Positions 41,736 through 50,960 of a stretch of DNA of 64,000 nt are shown in pieces. Under the pieces are notes generated by a model. The model searched no databases, was not told the origin of the DNA, and worked only from the letters and a program-made list of their open reading frames with translations. Made by a program: the position numbers and the translations under genes. How positions within the stretch are numbered: the first letter of the stretch is position 1; each line of letters opens with the position of its first letter. The stretch is from Bacteroidales bacterium UBA2287 (lineage in GTDB: Bacteria > Bacteroidota > Bacteroidia > Bacteroidales > Tenuifilaceae): the NCBI GenBank assembly GCA_002345675.1, contig DDWL01000021.1, forward strand, positions 1-64,000. The letters are read 5' to 3'.

Positions 41736-43073
41736 ATGAAAAAGGCATTAGCATTTTTAAAGAATAGATACTTTCTATTTGGTATTTCTACCGCAGTATT
41801 CGTTCTTTGGGTAATTTGGATTGGTAACTACTGGCTACTTTTGGGCTTACCAATTTTTTTCGATTACCATATTTCCCAGAAAGTTAACTGGACATTTTGG
41901 AAAAAACGTGGTGAGAAAAAGCGAAGCGCCCTTGTTGAATGGGTCGATGCGCTAATTTTTGCTGTAATTGCAGCAACACTAATTCGCATGTTCTTTATCG
42001 AAGCATACACAATTCCCACCTCATCAATGGAAAAATCGTTACTGGTTGGCGATTTTCTTTTTGTAAGTAAGGTAAACTATGGTCCAAAACTTCCCAATAC
42101 ACCCATTTCATTTCCATTTGCGCATCATACCCTTCCGTTTACTACTAAAACCAAATCGTACCTCGAGTGGATTAAACGCCCATATAACCGATTGGCAGGG
42201 TTTGGTCCTGTTAAGCGCAACGATGCAGTAGTTTTCAACTTTCCCGAAGGCGACACTGTAATACAAAGCATGCAGGACAGAAGCTACTATGCTGTAGTTA
42301 GGCAAATTGGAAAAGAAACCGTTTGGAAAAACTACGAAGTAATTGCCCGTCCTGTCGATAAGCGCGAAAACTACATTAAACGCTGCGTTGGTATTCCTGG
42401 CGACACGTTACACGTTCGCTCTGGCCAACTTTTCGTTAACGGAAAACCCCAGGATGTAATTGAAAACCTACAGTACAACTACTTTATACGTACCAATGGA
42501 ACGGCCATAAATGCTAAGCTACTCGACGATATGAAAATTGCTCGCGACGACAGGCGTTTTAACCCTGCTGGAAGCATATACGAGTTGCCTCTTACCACCG
42601 AAGCGTTCGCTAAAATAAAGTCGCTTAACAATGTTCAATCTGCTTTCCGTCACGAAAACACCAATGCGGCAATGATGGCTGACGTTATTTTTCCTCATAA
42701 CTCTAAGTTTCCATGGACCGAAGATAACTTTGGCCCACTTTGGATTCCCTACAAAGGAGCAACTGTAAACCTTACTATCGATAACCTTCCTTTGTACCAA
42801 CGAATAATTCATGCCTACGAAGGGAATACTTTACAAGTAAAGGATAACTCCATTTACATTAATGGTGAAATTGCCAACTCGTACACCTTTAAAATGGACT
42901 ACTACTTTATGATGGGCGATAACCGACACAATTCAGCCGATTCACGTTTTTGGGGCTTTGTTCCCGAAGATCATGTTGTTGGTAAAGCCCTATTCATTTG
43001 GCTATCGCTCGACAAGGACAAAGGATTTCCATCAAAAATACGATGGGGAAGAATGTTTAGTGGAATTAACTAA
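41736..43073 (+). CDS. lepB: Signal peptidase I (long Bacteroidota form)
   Basis: The protein has 445 residues. Two membrane segments lie near the N-terminus (about 12-45 and 68-90). The catalytic Ser97 is in IPTSSMEKSL and the general-base Lys215 in NYIKRCVGIPGDTL. Box E is GDNRHNSADSRFWGFVP. A long insertion (about 235-360) between the Lys region and box E distinguishes Bacteroidota enzymes from the roughly 320-residue E. coli LepB. It removes signal peptides of the many exported proteins encoded here. The terminator with the next convergent gene is at 43091. Confidence 0.94.
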   Translation: MKKALAFLKNRYFLFGISTAVFVLWVIWIGNYWLLLGLPIFFDYHISQKVNWTFWKKRGEKKRSALVEWVDALIFAVIAATLIRMFFIEAYTIPTSSMEKSLLVGDFLFVSKVNYGPKLPNTPISFPFAHHTLPFTTKTKSYLEWIKRPYNRLAGFGPVKRNDAVVFNFPEGDTVIQSMQDRSYYAVVRQIGKETVWKNYEVIARPVDKRENYIKRCVGIPGDTLHVRSGQLFVNGKPQDVIENLQYNYFIRTNGTAINAKLLDDMKIARDDRRFNPAGSIYELPLTTEAFAKIKSLNNVQSAFRHENTNAAMMADVIFPHNSKFPWTEDNFGPLWIPYKGATVNLTIDNLPLYQRIIHAYEGNTLQVKDNSIYINGEIANSYTFKMDYYFMMGDNRHNSADSRFWGFVPEDHVVGKALFIWLSLDKDKGFPSKIRWGRMFSGIN

Positions 43074-43090
43074 ATCGACTACTCACAATA

Positions 43091-43125
43091 AAAAAACCCG
43101 ATGGATAATTCTCCATCGGGTTTTT
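43091..43125. terminator. Bidirectional terminator between lepB and the FadL-like gene
   Basis: AAAAACCCGATGG/CCATCGGGTTTTT arms with a 9-base loop, A-run on one side and T-run on the other. It separates the convergent genes ending at 43073 and 43142. Confidence 0.9.
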
Positions 43126-43141
43126 GCTTTTATTCGTTTTA

Positions 43142-44710
43142 CTAAAATTTAAACCCAACCGTCATAAAAAACTTGCCCTGGGTGTTGGTTCTAATAACTT
43201 CGGGAACAATAGAGTTTCTAGTAACTTCATCAACAAACTTATACATATAATACTTGTCTTTAAAAGTATAGTGCTGGTAAGCAAAATCGATAAACATATT
43301 CCCAGCCCTATATCCTAATCCTCCAGAAAGAGCAGTAATTGATGCTTTAGCATTTAAATCGGTGCTAACATAAGGGCTTCCATACAATGCATAACCACCA
43401 CGTAAAGCAACCTTACCTAACCATACCTCCCCACCAAGTTTTATGTTTTGAGATTGACGATAACTGCTCTTTATTTTTTCGTTTTGGGAAGTGAAATCAT
43501 CTTCATCATTACTCAACTTCATTAACGAATAGTCAATTAATTCGTAATCGGCACTTAAAATGGCAACTTCGCCAATAGTATAAGCAAGAGATCCAATAAA
43601 CTTGAATGGTGATTCAATAGAGTAATCGATATTATTGGTTGGAGTAGAATGATTTTCGCTATTTAAAACACCATCAATGCTTAACGAACTTTGCATGTTA
43701 GCAATATACTTCTCATTTAAATTGAAATAAGTAGGAGTATGTGCAGCAACACCTATTCGCAACTGGGGTATTGGTCTGTAAATTCCTCCAATTTTAAAGT
43801 TATACCCGCTACCATCAACTTCGTATGTTTGCTTATAGTTTAAACTTTTAACAATGTAATTTCTGCCACCAATTGAAATTGGACCATTACTGTCAAACCC
43901 AACTTCGGAATGATTTGTAATTTGCTTGTAATAAACACTTTGTATACCAACAGTTGCACCAAAATAGAATTTGTGCGAAATGTTTGCAGCAAGCGAAATT
44001 ACGTACTCCCCCATTGAACCCAAAGTTTTTAGGGTATGCTGTTGATTAACACCTTCATCTGAATACAACATTGGCCAATAAGTGTAATAGTTATTAGCAG
44101 TATCAATTAAAAAACTATTCCATGCTAATATTGATTCCCAAGCGTTTGTGCCTAGATAACTGTAAGGGCTATAGTTGGTGCCAGGGGTTAAATCGAGCCA
44201 ATCATAACCATAATATTGATTGTTTTCATTTGGACTTGCAGCAGCCGCAAAGTAATTCATTATTGAAGTTGAATAGCCTGCTACTCCCCTAGCCATCGAT
44301 TCGTTATGAAAATCGGCAAGTTTATTATAGCCTAAGCCCATATTAATACTAACTAAACCCGATTCGTCGGGCTTTGCAGTTTGAAACGAGGCAACAAACC
44401 CAAGGTTATCGAACCCAAATCGCGTACGCGAACTGTTAGCTAGCGAACCATTATATTTCGATTCGTCGTTTCGCGAGTAAAAACTTGGCGTAAATGTAAA
44501 CTCAGAGGTTCGGTACACACCAAGCCCTGCAGGGTTGTACGACAACGATGTAAAATCGGAACCAAGTGCTCCAAAAGCCCCTCCCATACTAACAAACCTA
44601 GCTGTACCCGAATTTATATTTTGCGAGTATCGAAGTGCATCAGCAGGTCCCTGAGCAGCAAGTGTAATTGGAATTATTAAAAAACCTATGGTTTTAATAT
44701 ATCGAAGCAT
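43142..44710 (-). CDS. OmpP1/FadL-family outer-membrane transport protein
   Basis: The protein has 522 residues; the signal peptide ends at about residue 19 (TLAAQ). The mature start ADALRYSQNINSGTARFVSMGGAFGALGSD (given in parts: GTARFVSMGGAFGALG, then YNPAGLGVYR) is the hallmark of the FadL/OmpP1 group, where the N-terminal hatch plugs a 14-stranded barrel. Many alternating strands follow, and the protein ends with an aromatic strand FFMTVGFKF suited to BAM recognition. In other bacteria the family carries hydrophobic compounds such as long-chain fatty acids; the substrate here is unknown. Confidence 0.85.
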   Translation of the reverse strand: MLRYIKTIGFLIIPITLAAQGPADALRYSQNINSGTARFVSMGGAFGALGSDFTSLSYNPAGLGVYRTSEFTFTPSFYSRNDESKYNGSLANSSRTRFGFDNLGFVASFQTAKPDESGLVSINMGLGYNKLADFHNESMARGVAGYSTSIMNYFAAAASPNENNQYYGYDWLDLTPGTNYSPYSYLGTNAWESILAWNSFLIDTANNYYTYWPMLYSDEGVNQQHTLKTLGSMGEYVISLAANISHKFYFGATVGIQSVYYKQITNHSEVGFDSNGPISIGGRNYIVKSLNYKQTYEVDGSGYNFKIGGIYRPIPQLRIGVAAHTPTYFNLNEKYIANMQSSLSIDGVLNSENHSTPTNNIDYSIESPFKFIGSLAYTIGEVAILSADYELIDYSLMKLSNDEDDFTSQNEKIKSSYRQSQNIKLGGEVWLGKVALRGGYALYGSPYVSTDLNAKASITALSGGLGYRAGNMFIDFAYQHYTFKDKYYMYKFVDEVTRNSIVPEVIRTNTQGKFFMTVGFKF

Positions 44711-44784
44711 ATTCTTGTGTGTTATTAATTAGCAGCTTGTATTTCAAAAAACAAAAAAAAAATGATAATTTGTTTGGCGTTTTA

Positions 44785-46221
44785 CTATCGTGTACGAGTT
44801 CGCGTATCGCTATTTCCTGAACTTGAACTACTTCCCGATGAACTCCTGCTTGGTGCCGAACTACTTGGAGTTGAAGTTCTACTTGGAGCAGAATTACCCG
44901 ACGAACTTGGCCTACTTACTTCCGAATTGCTTGGCCTGCTTTCGCGCTGAGGTGTTGATGCAGGAGTAACGTTTCGAGTAGGAGGAGTAACAGGTCTCGT
45001 ACTGGGTTGATTTGTAGGCGCAACATTAGGTTGCCTATCTCTTTCGCTATTAACCCTAGTAGGTTCGCTTGGTGTCACTGTTCTGGTAGGCCTGTTATAT
45101 TCATTGCTGTTAGCAGGCTTGGGTCGTGTATAACTTGGCTGGTAAGTTTCCCGAACTGGTTCGTTACCAGTTGGGCGAGTGCGAGTTAAATTGTCGTTTG
45201 TAACTTCTCGAACGGGACGTGTTGTAACATTTGGTTCCCGAGTTAAATTTCCGTTTGACACTTCACGAGCTGGGCGAGTAGTAACATTAGGATTACTTGT
45301 TCTAGCATCCGACGAACCTGTAAGCCTATCGTTTGTCCTACTAGGTCTAGTTGCAACATCCTGTTGAGTTTGAGGATTTCTAGTTCTTGCACCTTCGTTA
45401 CCAAGAACGGGCTGCCTGTCTTCAAGTGTACGAATTCTGTCGTTTACATTTCCCGATGAATTTACTTGATTTGGCCTAATGCTACCTCCTGCCGAAACAG
45501 AACCAGTACCTGGACGCGGACCATAGTTGTAGTACGATGGATTATTTGTTTGGTTATTCCAGTGGTAACCATCATGGTAACCATTATTATAACCCCAAGT
45601 ATAGCCATTCCAGTACGAGTTGCTATAACCCCAACTATTCCATGAGTTCCATCCATAACCATAACCATAACCATAACCATAACCGTAACCGAATCCATGG
45701 ACGTAACCATAGTAAGGTCTATTCCAACCCCAGCCAAACATTGACGAAATATAGTAAGGCTCAACCCAAACTTCATCGCCCATAACAATTACGTTGTAAT
45801 AGTAAGGATCGTATGCTTGGGCATACCAGTATGCATCGGAATAGTATGGACGGATAGTACGAAGTCTATAAGTAATGCTACTGCGTCCCCTAAGCCTGCG
45901 CTCATACGACTCTTCGTACGAATCGGACAGCACACTTTCGTAAGGGTTGCTTTTTGCTTCACTTTTATAAATCATAGTATCAACCTCTTCGCTTTTGGCA
46001 AGAATTTCAGTGTACTTTTTATCAAGATTAGCGAACTTATCGTCGGTTGTAGTTTGTTTTTCGGGTTGCTGTTCGCTTTTTACTACTACCGAAGATTTTC
46101 CTGGAGTGTAAAAAACGTCGTCTGAACCCGAAGAGGACTTACTCATTTGCATGCTACTTGAGCATGATGCTGCCATAACTCCAATAAAGGCAACAATTGT
46201 TAGTCGAATAATTGATTTCAT
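44785..46221 (-). CDS. Tyr/Gly-rich and Arg/Pro/Thr-rich lipoprotein of unknown function
   Basis: The start at 46221 (MKSIIRLTIVAFIGVMAASC) is supported by GGAGG at 46227-46231, five bases ahead; an ATG at 46233 overlaps that ribosome-binding site. Lipobox: Cys20 in MAASC. Residues about 100-160 hold many Tyr (PYYSDAYWYAQAYDPYYYNV) and then a GYGYGYGYGYG run with Trp-Asn repeats. From about 260 to the end there is a disordered tail with recurring NVTTRPxREV, TRP and PSNSE words, closing in Ser-rich SSSSGNSDTRTRTR. It is anchored to a membrane and perhaps binds cell wall or polysaccharide, but this is speculation. Similar repetitive proteins exist in other Bacteroidota; I do not recognise a named family. 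Confidence 0.75.
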   Translation of the reverse strand: MKSIIRLTIVAFIGVMAASCSSSMQMSKSSSGSDDVFYTPGKSSVVVKSEQQPEKQTTTDDKFANLDKKYTEILAKSEEVDTMIYKSEAKSNPYESVLSDSYEESYERRLRGRSSITYRLRTIRPYYSDAYWYAQAYDPYYYNVIVMGDEVWVEPYYISSMFGWGWNRPYYGYVHGFGYGYGYGYGYGYGWNSWNSWGYSNSYWNGYTWGYNNGYHDGYHWNNQTNNPSYYNYGPRPGTGSVSAGGSIRPNQVNSSGNVNDRIRTLEDRQPVLGNEGARTRNPQTQQDVATRPSRTNDRLTGSSDARTSNPNVTTRPAREVSNGNLTREPNVTTRPVREVTNDNLTRTRPTGNEPVRETYQPSYTRPKPANSNEYNRPTRTVTPSEPTRVNSERDRQPNVAPTNQPSTRPVTPPTRNVTPASTPQRESRPSNSEVSRPSSSGNSAPSRTSTPSSSAPSRSSSGSSSSSGNSDTRTRTR

Positions 46222-46321
46222 AACAACCTCCATTTCTCTTTTAATATTAGGGTTTTATTTACTTTCTTTGTAATTGAAAAATCATAATTAAAATTACAAA
46301 TATCATACCATCAATAGCAAT

Positions 46322-47797
46322 ATGGCTAAGGAAATTACAAGTAGAAGTGAGAATTATTCGCAATGGTACAACGACATTGTTATTAAAGCAGGCTTGGCCG
46401 ACCATTCGGCAGTTAGAGGATGCATGGTTATAAAACCCTATGGCTATGCCATTTGGGAAAAAATTCAGAGGCAACTCGACGATATGTTTAAGGCCACAGG
46501 TCACCAAAACGCATACTTTCCTCTATTTATACCAAAGTCGTTTTTTAGTAAAGAGGCTAGCCACGTTGAAGGTTTTGCCAAAGAGTGTGCCATTGTAACC
46601 CATTACAGGTTAAAAAACGACCCTAACGGCAAAGGAGTTATTGTTGACCCCGATGCCAAACTCGAAGAGGAACTTATTGTTCGCCCAACATCCGAAACCA
46701 TTATTTGGAACACCTATAGAGGTTGGATACAGTCGTATCGCGACCTACCTATTCTTATTAACCAGTGGGCAAATGTTGTACGCTGGGAAATGCGAACCCG
46801 CCTCTTTCTTCGTACAGCCGAATTTCTTTGGCAAGAAGGCCATACTGCCCATGCAACTAAGGAAGAGGCTTTAGAAGAAACCATTAAAATGGTTAACGTT
46901 TATGCTGAATTCGCTCAAAACTGGCTTGGAATTCCAGTAATTATTGGAACCAAATCGGAAAGCGAACGTTTTGCAGGCGCAGTTGAAACGTACTGTATTG
47001 AAGCGCTTATGCAAGATGGTAAAGCACTACAGGCTGGTACTTCGCATTTCTTAGGTCAAAACTTTGCTAAAGCATTCGATGTAAAATTTGCTTCGAAAGA
47101 AGGAACACTCGACTATGTTTGGGCAACTTCGTGGGGCGTGTCGACTCGCTTAATGGGCGCTCTTGTTATGGCTCACTCCGACGACAATGGATTAGTTTTA
47201 CCTCCAATGCTTGCACCTACGCAAGTTGTTATTATTCCTATTTTCCGTACCGATGAAGAGTTAGCATCCATTACTTCAAAAGTAAATCAAATAGTTGCTG
47301 AGTTAAAGTCGAAAGGAATATCAGTTCAGTTCGATAACCGCGACAACCTTAAGCCAGGCTTTAAATTTGCCGAATACGAACTAAAAGGCTACCCTGTTCG
47401 CATTGCCATTGGCCCTAAGGATTTGGAAAAAGGAACCGTTGAGGTTGCCCGTCGCGATAACCTTACCAAGGAGTTTGTTTCGCAGGATGGAATTGCGAAC
47501 TACGTTGAGCAGCTTTTAAAAGACATTCAAACCAATATTTTTCAGCGGTCGCTCAAATTCCGTGAGTTAAACACTACCAAAGTTGATACGTACGAAGAGT
47601 TTAAAGAGAAACTCGATAATCCTGGCGGTTTTATACTCGCCCATTGGGATGGAACTGCTGAAACCGAAGAGAAAATTAAGGAGGAAACAAAAGCCACAAT
47701 TCGCTGTATTCCGTTAGATGGTGAAATAGAACCTGGTAAATGCATTATTACCGGAAAACCATCGGAACGAAGGGTTATTTTTGCAAGGGCATACTAA
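46322..47797 (+). CDS. proS: Proline--tRNA ligase (archaeal/eukaryotic-like short form)
   Basis: The protein has 491 residues, with no editing insertion. The class II core has RGCMVIKPYGYAIWE, FPLFIPKSF, RPTSETIIW and WEMRTRLFLRTAEFLWQEG, with the ATP-binding GTSHFLGQNFAKAF. The anticodon domain is VQFDNRDNLKPGFKFAEYEL, and the zinc-like C-terminal domain typical of the archaeal type ends CIITGKPSERRVIFARAY. It charges tRNA-Pro. It is divergent from the lipoprotein gene and not clearly in an operon. Confidence 0.95.
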   Translation: MAKEITSRSENYSQWYNDIVIKAGLADHSAVRGCMVIKPYGYAIWEKIQRQLDDMFKATGHQNAYFPLFIPKSFFSKEASHVEGFAKECAIVTHYRLKNDPNGKGVIVDPDAKLEEELIVRPTSETIIWNTYRGWIQSYRDLPILINQWANVVRWEMRTRLFLRTAEFLWQEGHTAHATKEEALEETIKMVNVYAEFAQNWLGIPVIIGTKSESERFAGAVETYCIEALMQDGKALQAGTSHFLGQNFAKAFDVKFASKEGTLDYVWATSWGVSTRLMGALVMAHSDDNGLVLPPMLAPTQVVIIPIFRTDEELASITSKVNQIVAELKSKGISVQFDNRDNLKPGFKFAEYELKGYPVRIAIGPKDLEKGTVEVARRDNLTKEFVSQDGIANYVEQLLKDIQTNIFQRSLKFRELNTTKVDTYEEFKEKLDNPGGFILAHWDGTAETEEKIKEETKATIRCIPLDGEIEPGKCIITGKPSERRVIFARAY

Positions 47798-47924
47798 CTT
47801 TGGAAATAATTTCCATATAGAAATGTATTTGATTATTGCATAAAATCATTACATTTCGATGAATATTAAGCCATTATATTATTAACAAGCATTTGTTTAC
47901 TTAAAAAACTAAATAAGTAATTCT

Positions 47925-48623
47925 ATGGATAAAAAACCCATAGCCGCAGAGCAGCTAATACTAAGTACTCTTGTTGAAAAATCGGGGATGAAGCAAAAAG
48001 TGTACGATACTACATTTGAAGCTTTTAACATGATTAAAGATGTACTTCACGAAATGTCGAACGATTTAAACAACAGCCTAAAGGGTTTGGACAAGCGTGT
48101 AAAACTCGAGTACCGCGACCGCGGAAAGTTTGAAGCTGAAATTAGAGTTGCTGGCGATATTCTTATTTTTAGTATGCATACAAATGTGTTCGAATTCGAC
48201 CGCGACCATAGCATTTGGAAACTATCGTATGTTCAGCAAGATAAGCTTAACTCGTACTGCGGCGTTATTAATGTTTACAATTTCCTTACCGACTCGTTCA
48301 AGTATAATAGACAAGATGACTTGGGCTACCTTATTGGACGTCTTTTTATTAATAGAGAAAGTCACTACTTTGTTGAAGGAAAACGCCAAATGGGATTTCT
48401 TTACAATAATTTTGGGCAAGCAATTCTCGACAAAGAGTCATTGCGTAAAATAATCGAAACGTCAATTCTTTACTCGCTCGAATTCGACTTACTTGTGCCA
48501 CCTTACGACATGGTGAAAATTGCCTCGGTAGCTCAAATGAACACTAAAATTGAGAGTTCGAAACTTCAAACGGGTAAGCGCTTAGGGTTTAAGTTTAACT
48601 CCGACGATGTACTTGAAAGCTAA
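47925..48623 (+). CDS. Conserved hypothetical cytoplasmic protein (232 residues)
   Basis: No signal peptide, membrane segment or known motif was recognised. The sequence has a helical start (EQLILSTLVEKSGMKQKVYD, FNMIKDVLHEMSNDLNNSL) and then mixed strands such as YRDRGKFEAEIRVAGDILIF and FEFDRDHSIWKLSYV. It also has the conserved-looking YCGVINVYNFLTDSFKYNR and HYFVEGKRQMGFLYNNFG. I recall similar proteins in Bacteroidota genomes without a function. It sits 127 bp after proS and 32 bp before the M49-like peptidase gene, so it may be co-transcribed with the latter. Confidence 0.7.
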   Translation: MDKKPIAAEQLILSTLVEKSGMKQKVYDTTFEAFNMIKDVLHEMSNDLNNSLKGLDKRVKLEYRDRGKFEAEIRVAGDILIFSMHTNVFEFDRDHSIWKLSYVQQDKLNSYCGVINVYNFLTDSFKYNRQDDLGYLIGRLFINRESHYFVEGKRQMGFLYNNFGQAILDKESLRKIIETSILYSLEFDLLVPPYDMVKIASVAQMNTKIESSKLQTGKRLGFKFNSDDVLES

Positions 48624-48655
48624 ATACTACTGAAAACAACCAAAACATACACATT

Positions 48656-50269
48656 ATGACTTTAAGGAATATTTTACTAATTACCCTTTCGCTATTAGTG
48701 ATTGGAGGGTGTAAAAAGAGCCAAATGCAAGAAAAAGTTGACGAGTTTGTAATGGTCGATCTTACAACAAACATCAATCACCTCTCGGAAAAAGAGAAGC
48801 AAATGCTGCCTTTACTTTTCGAAGTTGCCCAAATAATGGACGATATATTTTGGATTCAGGCGTTTGGCAATAAAGACGAATTACTTAATACAGTAAAAGA
48901 CGACGCCACAAAGGCATTTGTTTACCTAAACTACGGGCCTTGGGAGCGATTAAACAATAACACTCCTTTTGTAAAAGGTTTTGGCGAAAAGCCAATTGGT
49001 GCCAATTTCTACCCTGCCGACATGACTCGCGAAGAGTTCGAATCGTTCGAGAGTGACTCGAAAACAAGTCAGTATACAGTAATTCGTCGTAAAGGCGATG
49101 GCAGCTTAGAATCGATTCCCTACAGCGTAGCTTATAAAGAGCAACACGATAGAGCAGCCAATTTACTTCGAAAGGCTGCGGAACTTGCCGAGGATGAAGG
49201 ACTGAAAAACTACCTTAACCTCAGAGCCGAAGCGCTTGTAACCGATGAATACCAGCCTAGCGATATGGCTTGGATGGATATGAAAACGAATAATATCGAT
49301 TTTATTTGTGGCCCCATCGAAAACTATGAAGACATGCTTTTCAACTACAAATCGGCTCACGAAGCATACATACTTGTAAAGGACCTTGAGTGGAGCCAAA
49401 AACTTCATAGGTTTGCTGCACTTTTACCAAAACTTCAAGAAAGTTTACCAGTAGCACCCGAGTATAAGGTTGAAGTACCAGGTAGCGATAGCGATTTGGC
49501 TGTATACGATGCCGTTTTTTATGCTGGCGACTGCAATGCTGGAAGTAAAACTATTGCCATAAATCTTCCTAACGACCCCGAAGTTCATATTAAAAAGGGT
49601 AGCAGAAAGCTTCAACTTAAAAATTCGATGAAGTATAAATTCGATAAAATACTAGTGCCAATTAGCAATATACTAATCGATGCCGACCAGCGTAAGCATG
49701 TAAAATTCGATGCTTTTTTCGAAAACACAATGTTTCACGAAGTAGCTCATGGGCTAGGTATTAAAAACACCATAAATGGCAAGGGAACAGTTCGCGATGC
49801 ATTAATGGAAACCTACAGCCCAATTGAGGAGGCTAAAGCCGATATTTTAGGCCTTTATATGGTTGCAAAACTTGCCGAAATGGGCGAGCTAACTGAAAAG
49901 GATTTAATGGATAATTACGTTACTTTTATTGCTGGCATTTTTCGTTCGGTAAGGTTTGGTGCTGCTTCGGCTCATGGAAAAGCGAATATGATGCGCTTTT
50001 ACTACTTCGAAGAAAAGGGAGCATTTACTCGCAACCCCGAAACCGGTACTTATAAAATTGACTTTGATAAAATGACTGCGGCCATGAATTCACTTGGAGC
50101 TGAAGTACTAAAACTTCAGGGCGATGGAAACTACCAAGCAATTAAACAACTTCTTGAAGAAACAGGATATATTCGCGAAGGATTACAAGCTGACCTTAAT
50201 AGAATTTCGGAAGCAAATATCCCAAGAGATATTCGGTTCAATCAAGGGCCAACAATGTTAGAACTTTAA
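48656..50269 (+). CDS. Lipoprotein zinc metallopeptidase related to family M49 (DPP III-like)
   Basis: The protein has 537 residues. A lipoprotein signal carries the lipobox Cys in LLVIGGCKKSQ. The mature protein contains blocks seen in bacterial DPP III relatives: PWERLNNNTPFVKGFGEKPIG, shown here only to name the area, FYAGDCNAGSKTIAINLPND, and the zinc site HEVAHGLG (His about 361) with EEAKAD about 30 residues on. Classical DPP III uses HExxGH, one residue longer, so this is the HExxH subtype. It probably releases dipeptides from peptides at the cell envelope. A strong terminator follows. Confidence 0.82.
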   Translation: MTLRNILLITLSLLVIGGCKKSQMQEKVDEFVMVDLTTNINHLSEKEKQMLPLLFEVAQIMDDIFWIQAFGNKDELLNTVKDDATKAFVYLNYGPWERLNNNTPFVKGFGEKPIGANFYPADMTREEFESFESDSKTSQYTVIRRKGDGSLESIPYSVAYKEQHDRAANLLRKAAELAEDEGLKNYLNLRAEALVTDEYQPSDMAWMDMKTNNIDFICGPIENYEDMLFNYKSAHEAYILVKDLEWSQKLHRFAALLPKLQESLPVAPEYKVEVPGSDSDLAVYDAVFYAGDCNAGSKTIAINLPNDPEVHIKKGSRKLQLKNSMKYKFDKILVPISNILIDADQRKHVKFDAFFENTMFHEVAHGLGIKNTINGKGTVRDALMETYSPIEEAKADILGLYMVAKLAEMGELTEKDLMDNYVTFIAGIFRSVRFGAASAHGKANMMRFYYFEEKGAFTRNPETGTYKIDFDKMTAAMNSLGAEVLKLQGDGNYQAIKQLLEETGYIREGLQADLNRISEANIPRDIRFNQGPTMLEL

Positions 50270-50278
50270 TAATACTAA

Positions 50279-50306
50279 AGAGGGCTGAGCTCAGCCCTCT
50301 TTTTTA
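50279..50306 (+). terminator. Terminator after the M49-like peptidase gene
   Basis: AGAGGGCTGAG directly followed by CTCAGCCCTCT, an uninterrupted 22-bp palindrome, then a T-run. Confidence 0.85.
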
Positions 50307-50369
50307 AAATTATATTTTCAATTTATTCAAGTTTTTATACCTTTATTGCAAATCATAAAACGCAATGCC

Positions 50370-50948
50370 ATGAATTTGAACTTTAATTTTATTAAATCAA
50401 TATCGAATATTTACGACGAGATGATTGAGAATGGTTTTTCGCTTGTTTACCTAGGCGAATTTAGCCATGAAATAACTAAAATGTTCACTGCCATGGCCGA
50501 ATCGGATATGGAGAAGCATAGCGAAGAACGCTCGGTTCAGCGTAAGGTTTACCATGTTATGGTTGAAACGTTGCAAAACATGAACAAACATTCCGATGAG
50601 ATTAAAGACAGAAAAGTTGGAAATGGGCTTTTTATTATTGGCAAAAAATTCGATACATACTACGTAATTACCTCAAACAGAGTTGCAATAAGGCACAAAG
50701 AGAAACTTGAGCAGTCGCTAATAACTGTAAATAATGCAACCAACGAGGAATTGAAGGAAATGTATAAAAAGCAAATTAAAGAGGGTCAAATTTCCGACAA
50801 AGGTGGTGCTGGTTTGGGACTTATTGATATTGCACGAAAAACGGGAGAACCACTAAACTTCCAGTTTCTACCCCTCGACGACGAGTACTACTTCTTTATT
50901 CTTAAGGTTGAAATTAACGCTAAGAAATTTGCCAAAGACCCATTTTAA
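50370..50948 (+). CDS. SiaB-family protein kinase (DUF6272-like)
   Basis: About 192 residues from ATG 50370 (MNLNFNFIKSISNIYDEM); an upstream TTG at 50346 is less likely. It shows a compact GHKL-type ATPase: the N-box-like VMVETLQNMNKHS, a middle GLFIIGKKFDTYYVITSNRV, and the glycine-rich KGGAGLGLIDIARKT. No signal or membrane segment. In Pseudomonas, SiaB phosphorylates SiaC while a PP2C-type SiaA removes the phosphate, controlling biofilm formation. A SpoIIE/PP2C phosphatase is encoded at 38675, but no SiaC-like gene was found in the window. The Omp85-like gene follows after 12 bp and may be co-transcribed. Confidence 0.78.
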   Translation: MNLNFNFIKSISNIYDEMIENGFSLVYLGEFSHEITKMFTAMAESDMEKHSEERSVQRKVYHVMVETLQNMNKHSDEIKDRKVGNGLFIIGKKFDTYYVITSNRVAIRHKEKLEQSLITVNNATNEELKEMYKKQIKEGQISDKGGAGLGLIDIARKTGEPLNFQFLPLDDEYYFFILKVEINAKKFAKDPF

Positions 50949-50960
50949 CCGAATAAACTA

